Source: Begonia masoniana
Lineage: Eukaryota > Streptophyta > Magnoliopsida > Cucurbitales > Begoniaceae
Direction: 5' to 3'
DNA: 64,000 bases
NCBI GenBank assembly: GCA_022432975.1
Contig: CM039505.1
Span: 46,544,544-46,608,543 of the forward strand
Under the pieces are notes generated by a model that was not told the DNA's origin, ran no database searches, and saw only the letters and a list, made by a program, of their open reading frames with translations. This document shows positions 21,916 through 33,109 of the stretch, in pieces. The position numbers were made by a program, and so were the translations under genes. Numbering within the stretch: the first letter of the stretch is position 1; each line of letters begins with the position of its first letter.

Positions 21916-24618
21916 TGTAATACCCGGCTTTACGAGATATTAATATTTTAATATAAATTGTATTTTTGTAAATATGTCAAATCAAGTCTGTTTTGCTAAC
22001 AGAAAGCGTTATTACGATTCTAATAATTAATATGGATGTTAAGAAAATTTTGGGAATTTTAGGAGTTTAACTGCTAATTTTATGAGAATTACGTTTATCA
22101 TAATATAAAAGATACTTTGGTAAAAATAGTAAACGGAGTCCGAATTGCAAACGGACAGTTTTAATAGAACCCTGATAATAAGTTGATGTTATTGGTGAAA
22201 TAAAGAAATTTGGAGAAACCGAATCGTTGGACAATTAACTGAAACGAGCGACGAAACAAATAGAAAACAAAGGAAGGGCAAAAAGGTAATTTGCCAAGTC
22301 AAATTTTAATTAAAAATCAAAGTCTTCTTTTCTCTTCTCCCTCATTCACGATCTCTCTCTCTCCCTGCGAACCTCTCCCTCCTTCGGCGATTCAACGGCG
22401 ACCCTCTCCTTTCCGACGATCGTTCTTCCTCTGATCGACTCGTTTTCTTCGTGTTTTCTCCTCCAATCAACGCTCTAGATAAGGTTCTATGGTTTTGGAA
22501 GGTTATTGTTCGGTTTTCGCGAAGTTTCATGGTTAGGGTTTTGTTTAGGTTTTGTTAAAAACGTAGTCTAAAGTTAGAAATCGGTAAGAGTACCGTATTT
22601 GTGAGTATATTGAACGTATTAAACGTTATTGGACGAAATCTAGAGTGTATATGATGTTTAGGTTGAAAACCGAATATTTGGAGCTTGAGAATCTCCATCA
22701 ATTGAGTTTAGAAATTTACGAGCGCATGTTGCTCGGTAAAATGCCTCATTGAGAGCTAAGTTAGAATTTTAGGAAAATTACCTTAGTTAAGGTTTCGTTA
22801 AATTTGGACGTTTAACCGTTTAATCTCCTTTTAACGACAACTGTTGTATTTTGCCCCAGACGAACAACGCTCGTGGATGTAGCTCAGTGCGCTACGGACG
22901 ACAGGTAAGTTATCGTGACTTACTAGGGCCGATTGGCCTACACCGTACGTCAATGTCGCATCGAGGATCATTGGTGAATTGTTTGTTTATATGTTTCGGT
23001 TGGGTAGTTAAGATTAGTTCTTTTATAGGTTATGTCTGTTATTGTCTTGATGGTATATATGTTGTATATAGATTATGTTTTTTATTGTCTTTATGGTACA
23101 TATGTTGAATGTTATGTTATGCACGTGTTCATGCATTATGGTTTTTAAATGAGCATAGAAAATGAACTTCACACGATGTTTTCATGAAAAGTGATGTGGC
23201 CTGAAAGGGGGCTATTGATCTATTGTGTAGGCACAAAGGGGTCTGTCACAATACCACATCGCCTGAAACTAAATGAATCTACGTAATCTGTTATCTGGTC
23301 ACGCGAGGTGGGGCTCAGGCATGGCTGTTGTTTATGTGAGCAGTGTACCCCCCTCCGCTAGATAGAAAGGGTTGTCCGACCGCGGGATGAATCCTTTCCG
23401 TTTAGCGGGCTGATATCTCGGTGACAATATAGTATGTGACGTAATGATAAGAAAATATTGCATGATTTCTGAAACTCATACGCACAGCATGCATTGCACT
23501 TACGAAACTTGCTGAGCCTTTAGCTCATAGATTGCCTGTATGGTGTAGGTGATCTTGACTTAGGTGAGGACGAGATCCCTCCACTTGAGGAGTGATGCAG
23601 TTGACGAGGATGGCTCGCGGGGGTGTGCTGGTGCAGTCGATGCTTAACCTGACCCGTGGGGATGTACGTATGTGTTTTGAGGGTATCGGGATGTTTTGGG
23701 CTGATGGTAGACTAGAAAGAATATTTGTATAGTCAGAATATTTTAGGATGTTTGGATCTGGTTAGCTGATAGATTGGTGTATAGATGTTTTGGCAAACTA
23801 TTTTTATAAACGTTTTGTTAAGGATTTTATCTAAGTTTTATGGAACTGCTTGGTGATTTTAACAGGAGGAAACGTTTAGTTTTTAAACGAATCCACGCAG
23901 TTCATTTTCGTGAAAATGTATTTCGTGTTAAGTGCGTCTCAAGTCGGTTTCGAGGGAAATTACGAGGAGGTATGAGTAATGGTTAATTTTATGTTGAAAT
24001 GTATGATTGTGAGGTAAGTAGAATTTGTGTTAATAAATCGGTGAAGTTGTGTTAGGAGTATGTGCACGCAGGGAAAGAAGGAGAGAAAGAGGAGGCAAGT
24101 CCTCTGGAATTCGGATTCCAGAGGACTTGGCGATCAATCGCCAGGGAGGGACGATCAATCGCCCCTCTTGGTCACACGTCTGGAAGAAATTCCAGAGCCT
24201 GTGCCGAGCGATCGCCAGGTGATGGCGATCGCTTGGCAAGATGTGATCGTCGATGGGCGATCGGTCGCCTGGAAAGGGGCGATCGATCGCCCCTCAGTTT
24301 TCTTCAATTGGCGATCGATCGCCTGTTTTGGACGATCGATCGCCCCTTTGCTTTCTGGGACAAATGTCCCTTTTGTCCCTCCCTCGTTGGCCGATTGTTT
24401 CTCCACTATTTTTAACTATTTTATTTAGTTTTAATTGTTATAAATAATAGTTTTAAGTTCATTTAAATTGTTTTTAAGTTTTGATAAATGGTTTAAAAGC
24501 ATAAACTTCAACGACTCTGATTTTAAAAGTTTTATTTCTACTTGAACGTTAGGTATAAAGTTTTAAGTATAAAAAATAATAATACGGGAAAATTAGGATA
24601 CGGGTAAGGGTCGCTACA
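21916..24618 (+). mobile_element. Family A solo LTR inserted in the Copia pol gene
   Basis: Begins TGTAATACCCGG and ends GGGTCGCTACA, with a perfect 5-bp duplication TTGAT at 21911-21915 and 24619-24623. The Copia coding sequence resumes right after it. It is 2703 bp and has no internal domain. At the position of the 22-bp array of the first family A copy it has about 130 bp of ordinary sequence (23165-23296). A dense CGATCG palindrome cluster lies at 24125-24350. Confidence 0.95.
24125..24350. repeat. Cluster of GGCGATCGATCGCC-type palindromes
   Basis: About nine variants of GCGATCGATCGC or CGATCAATCGCC lie within 230 bp. One is a perfect 18-bp palindrome at 24276-24293 (GGGGCGATCGATCGCCCC). 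The separate copies are spaced irregularly and embedded in unrelated sequence, so this is not a simple tandem repeat. Confidence 0.9.
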
Positions 24619-25081
24619 TTGATTATTATGAATCACACTTCTCAAGACCAAATGAGTGTTGAACAATCAATCATTGAAGCTTCACAAGTTGTTGATAATA
24701 ATCAAGTAGATCAAGTTCTTGAGAGAATACCAGAAATTGTTGATCAACGAGTTGAACAACACATTTCTCAAGAAAATATGGAAACAACATTAAGAAAATC
24801 TAATAGAGAAAAGAAATCAGCAATCTCTAGTGAGTATTTTGTGTATTTACAAGAATCAGATTATAATATTGGAGCCTAAAAATGTTCCTAAAATATTTTC
24901 ACAAGCTATGAGTTGCAAAAAATCAAACTTATGGTATGATGTTATGAAAGATGATACTGATTCTATGAGTTCTAATAAAGTTTGGGATCTCATCAGGTTG
25001 TTGTTGGTGTAAAAACTATAGGAAGTAAATGAGTTTTCAAAATTAAGAAAGACTCATTAAGCAACATTGAGAGATATAAAG
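24619..25081 (+). pseudogene. Copia pol part 2: linker and start of reverse transcriptase
   Basis: The frame resumes after the solo LTR with the variable acidic linker found between integrase and reverse transcriptase in Copia (many I, E and Q residues). It is broken by stops at 24879 and 25012, and continues in shifted frames with VGVKTIGSK and VFKIKKDS to RYK at 25080, typical of the N-terminal part of the Copia reverse transcriptase. It is cut by the insertion at about 25082. Confidence 0.8.
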
Positions 25082-26088
25082 TGTTGGGCTCCTACCTACA
25101 AACACGATTCAAGAACTCGAAAGAAGATCGTTAGTTCCTTGGTGATACAAAACTGAGAAATCCGAGAAGGCAGAATGCAAATGAAATATCAAAAGTGCTC
25201 AGAATGTAACGAAATTTTAGGTGAGTATTGTGAAGTGAGTGAGGAGTGTGCTGGTGAAAATCGCGGTCCAGATTCCTTGATATGAAGAAGTTATTGAATG
25301 TTTTCGAGAATCGGCCAATGAGTGCTATTATGAAGCTTTTGGAAAAAGTTTTCTTCCAAAGAAGAGAACTCGATTCAAGGATCGGTTAAAGCCACTTCTT
25401 GCTGCTTTCTAATCTCAAAAGAATGGAGAAGAAGATGCCAAAATCCGTTCTTACAAGCTACCAAGTTTGAAGATCGGTTTTCGGGGCACAACCTCAGTTG
25501 TTGTCAACCGAGCTTACCTTGGTGCCTCTTGCTCCAAGTTTCTTCTATGGAGAGAAGAAAATCCGAGTATGCTCATAAACATCAGCCAAAAAAGTTACAA
25601 GTACCAATGCTATGAATATATAGTCCTAATGGTGGTAGGTTAGAGTTTTGAGTGGGTTGGGCCTTCATTTGGGCTTGCAAGCCAACTCTTCAAATTCAAG
25701 TGGGCCAAACCTTTAACCAAGCCACAAACTAATCCTAACATTCATCTAATCCTAAAATGTCTAACATGCATGCATATAATAAAGTTTAACAATAAAGGCC
25801 AACGTTTGCCAATAAGTTTGAAATAAAAAAAGTACAAATATCAAGGCTCGGGAAGACAAATTCTCATGTGAGCATTAAGGTCGCCTCTCTTGTTCTTCCA
25901 CATGATGAGGTGCTTCGGTTGGTCCACGTCCATAGCTTTAACCTCCCACTTTAAGTTTTCCACGGTGTCCTCCAAATCTTCGAACGATCCGTTACCTGCA
26001 AAATAAACAAATGTGTAAGTGCCAGGGTTATTTAAATCATGGGCTCGGGCCTGGGATTGTGTAATGGGCCTACGGGGCACAACATCAG
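25082..26088 (-). mobile_element. LTR-like insertion related to the CRM-like element
   Basis: It interrupts the Copia reverse transcriptase between RYK and EGIDYKE. On the minus strand it begins TGATGTTGTGCCCCGTAGG, parallel to the gypsy LTR start TGATATGCCTCAGAGGG. It retains a decayed 3' end of pol (25841-26080) with PRRPITQSQARA and RICLPEP, as in the LTR at 61695-61901. The flanking five bases (TAAAG and GTTGG) do not match, and about 35 bp of Copia sequence seem to be missing, so there is no clean target duplication. The left boundary is uncertain. Confidence 0.65.
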
Positions 26089-27720
26089 TTGGAAGGAATC
26101 GACTACAAGGAGATTTTTTCTCCTTTATCTAAGAAAGATTCTCTTCGTATTATTCTAGCATTAGTTGTACATTTTGACTTCAAGTTGCAACAAGTGGATG
26201 TGAAAATGGCATTTTTAAATAAGATCTCGAGGAAGAAGTTTATATGAAACAACTTGAAGGATTTTCCTCTAGTGAAGGTGAGCATTTAGTTTGCCAGCTT
26301 AGAAAATCCATTTACGGATTAAAACAAGCTTCTCACCAATGGTATTTGAAATTTCATGCTATTATCTCTTCATTTGGTTTTGTAGAGAACATTATGGATC
26401 AATGTATATACCTTAAGGTCAGTAGGAGTAAGATTTGTTTCTTGATTTTATATGTAGATGATACTTTACTTGTTACTAATGATAAATGATTATTACATGA
26501 GGTGAAACAATTTCTCTCGCAAAACTTTGACATGAAATATATGGGTGATGCATCTTATGTTATAGAAATTAAGATATATCGAGACAGATTTCAAGGTATT
26601 TTGGGTCTGTCTCAGGAAGCCTATATCAATAAAGTTTTAGAAAGATTCAGAATAAAAGATTGTTCATCTAGTGTCGCTCACATCGTGAAGGGTGACAGGT
26701 TCAATTTGAACCAGTGCCCGAAGAACGATCTTGAGAGGGAGCGAATGAAGAATATTTCATATGCTTCAGCTGTTAGAAGCCTTATGTATGCTTAGGTTTG
26801 CACTAGGCCTGACATTGCATTCGTTGTCGAAATGTTGGGATGATATCAGAGTAATCCAGGAATAAACCACTAGATAGCTACAAAGAAGGTTATAAGATAC
26901 CTTCAAGGGACGAAGGATTACATGCTTATATACAGACGGTCTAATGATTTGGAAGTGACTGGATATTCCGATTCAAACTTCGCTGGTTTTGGAATGTTGG
27001 GATGATATCAGAGTAATCCAAGAATAAACCACTAGATAGCTACAAAGAAGGTTATAAGATACCTTCAAGGGACGAAGGATTACATGCTTATATACAGACG
27101 GTCTAATGATTTGGAAGTGACTGGATATTCCGATTCAAACTTCGCTGGTTTTGGAATGTTGGGATGATATCAGAGTAATCCAGGAATAAACCACTAGATA
27201 GCTGCAAAGAAGGTTATGAGATAGCTTCAAGGGACGAAGGATTACATGCTTATATACAGACGGACTAATGATTTGGAAGTGACTGGATATTCTGATTCAG
27301 ACTTCGCTGGTTGTGTTGATTCTCGTAAATCAACTTCCGATACATTTTTATGTTAGCTGGTGGAGCTGTATCATGGAAGAATGCAAAACAATCACTAACT
27401 GCTACTTCTACTATGGAAGCAGAGTTCGTTTATTGTTTTGAGGCTATGCTGCATAGTGTAATGCGAAGTTTTATTATTGGGCTTAGAATTGTGGATTCAA
27501 TTGCTAAGTCATTGAGATTGTATTGTGACAACTCAGCTGCTGTTTTTGTGGCTAAAAAAAAGTTGTAGTCGAAGCAAGCACATCGATATAAAGTACATAG
27601 CCATAAGAGAACGTGATAAGGATAAATTAGTGGTCATTGAGCACATTAGCACTGAATTGATGTTAGCTAATCCTTTGACAATAGACATGCCACGGTCAAA
27701 ATTTAAGGATCATATACAAT
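26089..27720 (+). pseudogene. Copia pol part 3: reverse transcriptase and RNase H
   Basis: Reverse transcriptase pieces include QQVDVKMAFLN, IYGLKQASHQWY and the catalytic ILYVDDTLLV at about 26446. Stops occur at 26489 and 26795. RNase H follows with AVSWKNAKQSLTATSTMEAE, YCDNSAAV and SKHIDIKY. A 161-bp segment covering the end of reverse transcriptase and the start of RNase H is present three times (26833-27313). The frame is lost several times, so no functional product is expected. Confidence 0.88.
26833..27313 (+). repeat. Tandem triplication of a 161-bp pol segment
   Basis: The string ATGTTGGGATGATATCAGAG recurs at 26833, 26994 and about 27156. Each unit runs to GACTTCGCTGG or AACTTCGCTGG; units 1 and 2 are nearly identical and unit 3 carries a few changes. 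The unit encodes the NPGINHW..RYLQGTKDYMLIY..SDSNFAG part of pol. Confidence 0.93.
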
Positions 27721-28023
27721 GCATGGACTTGGATCCTTTAGGTAATTTCGTTGTAAGAGCGAATATTTTAATAAAACTCTGTGATGTTTGCTCATGTTTG
27801 TTTTATTATATGCGCATATTTAATTTTGAGAAATATCAATAAAGTATGACATAGAATAAACATAGGGTTTATTCATAAAGTTTATGGACAATAAAGAAGT
27901 AACATAATGCATTGTGATGCATAGAAGATAATACTCGATTTAATTAAGAGGACATATCGCCATGATTCATGTATTGTATTTACTTGCTAAAGAAATACTA
28001 AAAACACAGACCAAGTGGGAGAA

Positions 28024-28912
28024 TGTTAGTAATTATTTTAATTATTATATGGTTTGGTCCAGTTTTTCAAAAGACATCATCAATGGCAACAGTCCATGTT
28101 GCACCCCGTCAATGGAAACTCTTTGATGGAAAGAGTTTATAATTGAAGGGTTTATTTTGTTGAAGGTCCCTTAAGTATATTTTCTCATTTTTTACGGAAT
28201 ACATCATCGATCGTGAGAATTAAATGTTTAGAAGAGATTCTTTACGGAGGGAAAGCAGTTGTCCCCGATTTATCGTCAATGGCTGGAAGATAATACTCGA
28301 TTTAATTAAGAGGACATATCGTCATGATTCATGTATTGTATTTACTTACTAAAGAAATACGAAAAACACAGACAAAGTGGGAGAATGTTAGTAATTATTT
28401 TAATTACTATATGATTTGGTCTAGTTTTTCAAAAGACATCATCTAAGGCAACCGTCCATGTTGCACCCCGTCAATGGAAACTCTTTGATGGAAAGAGTTT
28501 ATAATTGAAGGGTTTATTTTGTTGAAGGTCTACTTACTAAAGAAATACGAAAAACACAGACAAAGTAGGAGAATGTTAGTAATTATTTTAATTACTATAT
28601 GATTTGGTCTAGTTTTTCAAAAGACATCATCTAAGGCAACCGTCTATGTTGCACCCCGTCAATGGAAACTTTTTGATAGAAATAGTTTATAAGTCATTTT
28701 TTTGAAGGTCCCATAAGCCTATTTTCTCATTTTTTACGGAATACACCATTGATCGTGAGAATTAAAGGTTTAGACGAAATTCTTCACGGAGGGAAAGCAA
28801 CTGTCCCCGATTTATCATCAATGCTGGAGGTATTTCGAATTTCCGCACTTGATTTAAATGTTTGTCTGTTGTTATAAAAAACATGTTAGATCGATAAAGA
28901 TTAAATCTAACA
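28024..28912 (+). repeat. Triple 3' LTR complex of the Copia element
   Basis: Three LTR starts (TGTTAGTAATT) lie at 28024, 28386 and 28574. The first copy stops at about 28287 and jumps back into the 3' untranslated segment. The second stops at about 28530 and jumps again. Only the third (28574-28912) is complete. Each start is preceded by the purine tract AGTGGGAGAA or AGTAGGAGAA. This fits two unequal or template-switch events at the 3' end. Confidence 0.92.
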
Positions 28913-28917
28913 ACACA

Positions 28918-29432
28918 CACTCGACAACTCTATTGTCACGACTTAAAAGAGAGCCACGATAAAAAAATGAGGACGGTCTTTCTCTTAGGATGATTGACTG
29001 CTTGACCCTATTTGCTAGCAATAAAAGACTTTGAAACTACTAATTCATCAAATACGTCAATGACCTAAAATATTGAACTTAACTCACTGGTGCAACAAAA
29101 TCATCATCATAGTATAATGCTAAAAATCCAAAATGAAGTAGTCATACAATAGCATAAAACATACTATGATACGAGTTCACGCCACATAAGACACTCGTAG
29201 AAAGTAAATTTGTGTCTGTTTTAATCCATCGGTTTAAATTTTTACACCACATTAAAGTTATAACTTTTAATCACGATTGTCAATTTGGTTTTCAATCCAA
29301 TGGTCTATTATTATCTCTCACATTAAATTTTTATTTTTGCAATCACCACAGAGAATATATTTACTCCTTAAATAATTTTAATCTAATTATTAAAACGTCT
29401 GGAGCTGTTTTTAATTTTGTTTGACAAAGAAA
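28918..29432. other. Intergenic DNA between Copia and Mutator-like elements
   Basis: AT-rich. No gene or complete element was recognised. Confidence 0.5.
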
Positions 29433-29441
29433 TAATAATAA

Positions 29442-30107
29442 GGGTAAAATGCATTTTCTGGACTGAACTATCGGATGCGTGCAAAAAATGGATTCAACTT
29501 TGTTTTCATGCAAAAAATGGCTCCAAGTATTGAAAATGGACAAAATATGGATTTGCGGCAAACCATTAACCCCCCGCGGGGAGTGATCTGAAGAGAACGG
29601 GTTGCCGCATTCTGAGAACGGCAATCTGTGTCCCCTCGGGGGTCCTTTCAGAGGGTGAAGACCCCCACGGACACATGCGCCTCATGTTCGCGGGGGGGTC
29701 TTCATCCTCTGAAATGCCCCCGAGGGGACACGGGTTGCCGTTCTCTGCACGCGGCCCCCCGTTCTCCTCGAGGGGGAATTTCAGAGGGTGAAGACCCCCA
29801 CGAACGTGAGGCGTACGTGCACGCGGGGGTCTTCACCCGACAAGTGCCCGTGACGGATAACGGGTTGTTGTTCCCCTGCTACGGCAACCCGTCCTCTGTC
29901 AGACCCGTGATCAATTAATTGCTGGATCATGGGCTGAACTGTTGAGAACAGCCACCCGTTCTATGAGAACGAGGACCCATTCTCCAGGCCTATTTAAACG
30001 CCCTCTCCCCTCCTCTTCGCATAACACCTCCACTCTTCTCTTTTCTTCTCGATCTCTCTAACACTTCTCAAATATTATCTTGCTTTTGAGAATTTTCAAG
30101 TACTAGC
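29442..30107 (+). repeat. Left terminal inverted repeat of the MULE
   Basis: 666 bp, matching 33731-34390 in reverse complement with substitutions. It contains a GC-rich imperfect palindrome at 29614-29744 (arms with AACGGCAAYCYGTGTCCCCT), a second hairpin around 29790-29838, and a TATTTAAA box at 29991-29998, which probably served as the transposase promoter. Confidence 0.9.
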
Positions 30108-30114
30108 GACGACG

Positions 30115-31925
30115 ATGGATGATATTTCAATTCGAGCGAATGATTCAGACGAGACAGCAAGTTTTGATGTCGATATCAATTGGTATGCTTACGCCACTCC
30201 TGCTTATGGTGAGCTTAGAGCATTCGATCACATAGGTGGAGACGAAGAAATAGAGGTGCGGTCGACCTCCAGAACTCCTGACGAGGAGCTTCGAACACCG
30301 ATCGGGTCGGACGTTGATGAGGTGGAAAGCGGACCGGTACGTGAAGAAATCTCATTGAGTTTTTATTTGGGGAAAAAATATAGTTATATAAAGGAAATTA
30401 AAGCTGAAATACGCGACTATTCATTGTAAAATGGTTATGGCATCAAATTCCCTCAATGCGACAAACGATGACTAATGGCTAAATGCGTAGACGGTTGTGC
30501 ATGGCGCCTGCATGCGTCGCGGATGCAAGACGAGAAAACTTATCAAATAAAGAGTTTTATCGATTCTCACAGTTGTGCGAGTTGAGAATCCAAACGCTCA
30601 AGCAAAATATCTTGCAGATCATTATCTTGACAGGTTTAAAAGTCAATCTACGTGGGAAATCTCTTCCTTCATCGAGACAGTCAGGAAGGATTTCGCTGTC
30701 AACATTACGTCCAATATTGCAAAAAGAACAAGAAGTATAGCTCGAACATACAACGAAGGCAGCGGCGACGAACAATACAAGTAAGTCTGGTCGTACGCAA
30801 CTGAAATTTATAGATCAAATCCGGGTAGTTCGTTATACATATATGCTTACGAGGTGGATTCTGACACGTGGGCATATCAAATAATGTATCTGTACATGGC
30901 TCCGTGCAAGGCAGGTTTGTTGCAGTTTGGAAGACCTGTTATCTGTTTGGACGGTTGTCATCTGAAAGGGTCGTATCCCGGACAATTACTCACAGCCGTG
31001 AGTATTGATGACAACGATGAAATATATCCCGTTGCGGTTGCCAATGTCGAAAGAGAGTCCGAGGACACATGGACGTGGTTTTTACAACACCTGAAGCGAG
31101 ACCTGAACCTTGGCGAGGGAGGCGGATGGACATTTATTTCTGATCGACAAAAGGTATAATACATTTCTAATTGTGATTCTTACATTTAATTAATTAATTA
31201 ATTAATTGTTTTTCTTGGAAATTTTAGGGGTTGTTGAATGCCGTGGAAAAGGAATTTAAAGATTCCGAGTAGCGGTTCTGCCTCCAGCATATGTAAGCAA
31301 ACTTCAAATCTCTGTTTCGGGGCAGAGCATACTGAGATGCGATGTGGAGTGCGGCTAGGGCACCGATAGAGTATCATTTCAACCACAAAATGAGCAAATT
31401 ATTTCAGCTTAGCCCAGATGCCCACGCCTGGCTACGAGCAGAAGAGCCTAAATATTGTGCTTCTCATGCCTTCTCTTGGGTCCCCAAGTGCGAAATGGGA
31501 TTGAATAATTTTAGCGAGTCATTCAATGTACTTCTACTACTTGCGAGGGACAAGCCGATCTTGACCATGTTCGAGCTTATTCGAAAGTGTATGATGACTC
31601 GCATCGTCAAAAAATTTGAGAAGTTGGCCCAATCAATAGACCTCATGTGTCCCAAGATCAAGGATAAGCTTCACAAGGTAGGAATGACAGCTCAACATTA
31701 AAGTGCTCAGCCTGCGGAGATGAACAATTTGAGGTGAGTAACGGCTACGAACAATACACAGTTGACATGAATACGAGTATGTGCAACTGCACCAGGTGGA
31801 TGCGTACTGGAATTCCATGTGTCCATGCCATTCAATGCATCCAGTTCATGAGAAGGGCACCGAAAAATTACCGCCTCTACGCCAACGCTGGAAGGAGTCT
31901 TCGAGCCGCAATTGGGACAATCTGA
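30115..31925 (+). pseudogene. MuDR-type MULE transposase, broken
   Basis: The first frame starts at 30115, just inside the left inverted repeat. In order I see an acidic N-terminus; a zinc-binding segment near 30480-30575 (CVDGC..W, then HSC); VENPNAQAKYLADHY; the DDE transposase core with VICLDGCHLKG (first D) and FISDRQK (second D); a probable GT-AG intron at 31154-31228; a later LNNFSESFN segment, probably carrying the acidic third residue; and a C-terminal SWIM zinc finger, CNCTRWMRTGIPCVH. Stops at 30427, about 31270 and about 31292, another at 31699, and several frame shifts break it. In the family this enzyme cuts and reinserts the element at its inverted repeats; this copy cannot do so. 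Confidence 0.9.
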
Positions 31926-33109
31926 TCACCTCCTGCCTTTCCTGCACGATGTCCCACCTCTGATCCCACCTATCCTGCATCGCATCCATTCTCTGCTCCC
32001 ACCTGTCTTGCATCACATCCATCCTCTGATGCAAACTCTGTCTCATCTCGACAAGATAATTATCTATCCTGTCAAATCTCTGCTCCCACATACTAGCCTC
32101 GTGGGGTACAATGGCGGCGCAGCGGCGTACTCTGTGTATGGGGCATCCTCGGGGGCGGGGGCGGTGGCTGGGGCGTCCTCCATCGGAACATCCCGAGATG
32201 TGGAAGCTCCGGGATGACCCTTGGGCATCCAAGACCCGTCGGCTTCGACTAGGCCCATTCGAATTAAATGAGTCCTTTCAAATACATCGATAGATCTGTG
32301 GGCTCGCAGCTGCTCTCTGGCTGGAGGCTGAATCTGAGCTCGATGTAGGATCTTCTAAATTAAGGTCCCATACAGCAGATTCTTGTTCTTCGTTTGCCCT
32401 ATCTCTTCCATATGACCCACAATCATGTACCCTGGGTCGAATAGCTGGCTGGTGTAGAGCTTCTGCATCACATAGAGATCCATCCAGCTAACAAGATCTC
32501 TGTGTCTATCCCTCAGAAGGATGGTGTGGCTTATGATGTTGTGAATAACTCGAGCTTTGACATTCAAGTCCTTCGATCTCGGCTTCACGAACCCGGCAAT
32601 CTCCGAATTACAGTGGATTTTCCGCATGAAGCTTAGCCCCTCTTCTGTGCTGGCAAATTCACACTGTCTGGAAGCGTGATAATATTGCTCGGCGTCATCC
32701 ATGCCAAATCCGAGCAGCTCATTGATGATATCTCCATTTACGGCGACGTTTGTACCGAAAAGGTACGTCCTCAATTGACCTGCCCACCCGAAGCTTCTCA
32801 TGTTCGCGTAAAACAGGCGAACAAATCTATCACAGTTCTCGCCCCTCACGCTATACACCCCGTGTAGAGAGATGTCATCAAACATCTCCTTGATCCCCAA
32901 ACACTCCCAACCGCTAAAATTGGCAGTCTTCCCGTAAAAATAGAGCGAATTCCCATATCTTGATCGTATTGCTCCTTTGTCGCCCGGCTTCGAAACTTCA
33001 TCGAATAATAACCCGGAGGTGGTTGCTGCTCTTCATCTGTCGCCTGGTTTGATGTTTCATCTTGTTCATTCCGTCGAGGAGCTCTACCTACAAACATCAT
33101 CGGGGGCAT
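31846..33109 (-). pseudogene. Putative plant transposon protein (second MULE gene), broken
   Basis: Transcribed toward the transposase from the right inverted repeat. It starts with MPPMMFVGRAPRRNEQ (33109), shifts frame near 32880, and continues at 32900-32355 with FVRLFYANM, YLFGTNVAVNGDIINELLG, LNVKARVIHNIISHTIL and FDPGYMIVGHMEEI. A C-terminal part at 32232-31846 has repeated MDAMQDRWDQR coiled-coil units. This is the domain often annotated as putative plant transposon protein (I recall Pfam Transposase_32; not checked). The accessory protein of the SIRE-type element at 51048-53121 has the same domain. The function is unknown. The stop at 32355 and the shift make it a pseudogene. Confidence 0.8.

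Larger units (their letters stand above)
18115..28912 (+). mobile_element. Decayed Copia LTR retrotransposon, nested
   Basis: The element begins TGTTAGTAATT and ends TTAAATCTAACA, flanked by ACACA at 18110-18114 and 28913-28917. The 5' LTR is 18115-18460. Gag, protease, integrase, reverse transcriptase and RNase H follow in Copia order on the plus strand, all with stops. Two later insertions interrupt pol: a family A solo LTR (21916-24618) and an LTR-like segment (about 25082-26088). The 3' end carries three LTR copies, two of them partial. A 161-bp piece of pol is triplicated at 26833-27313. Confidence 0.93.

Noticed and set aside
25841..26080. Independent small gene within the Copia insertion
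   Set aside because: Its sequence parallels the pol 3' end carried inside the gypsy LTRs, so it is a decayed piece of retroelement pol.
29628..29918. 96-codon frame in the left MULE inverted repeat
   Set aside because: It lies wholly in the GC-rich palindromes, has no family resemblance, and the same sequence in the other inverted repeat is not open in the same way.
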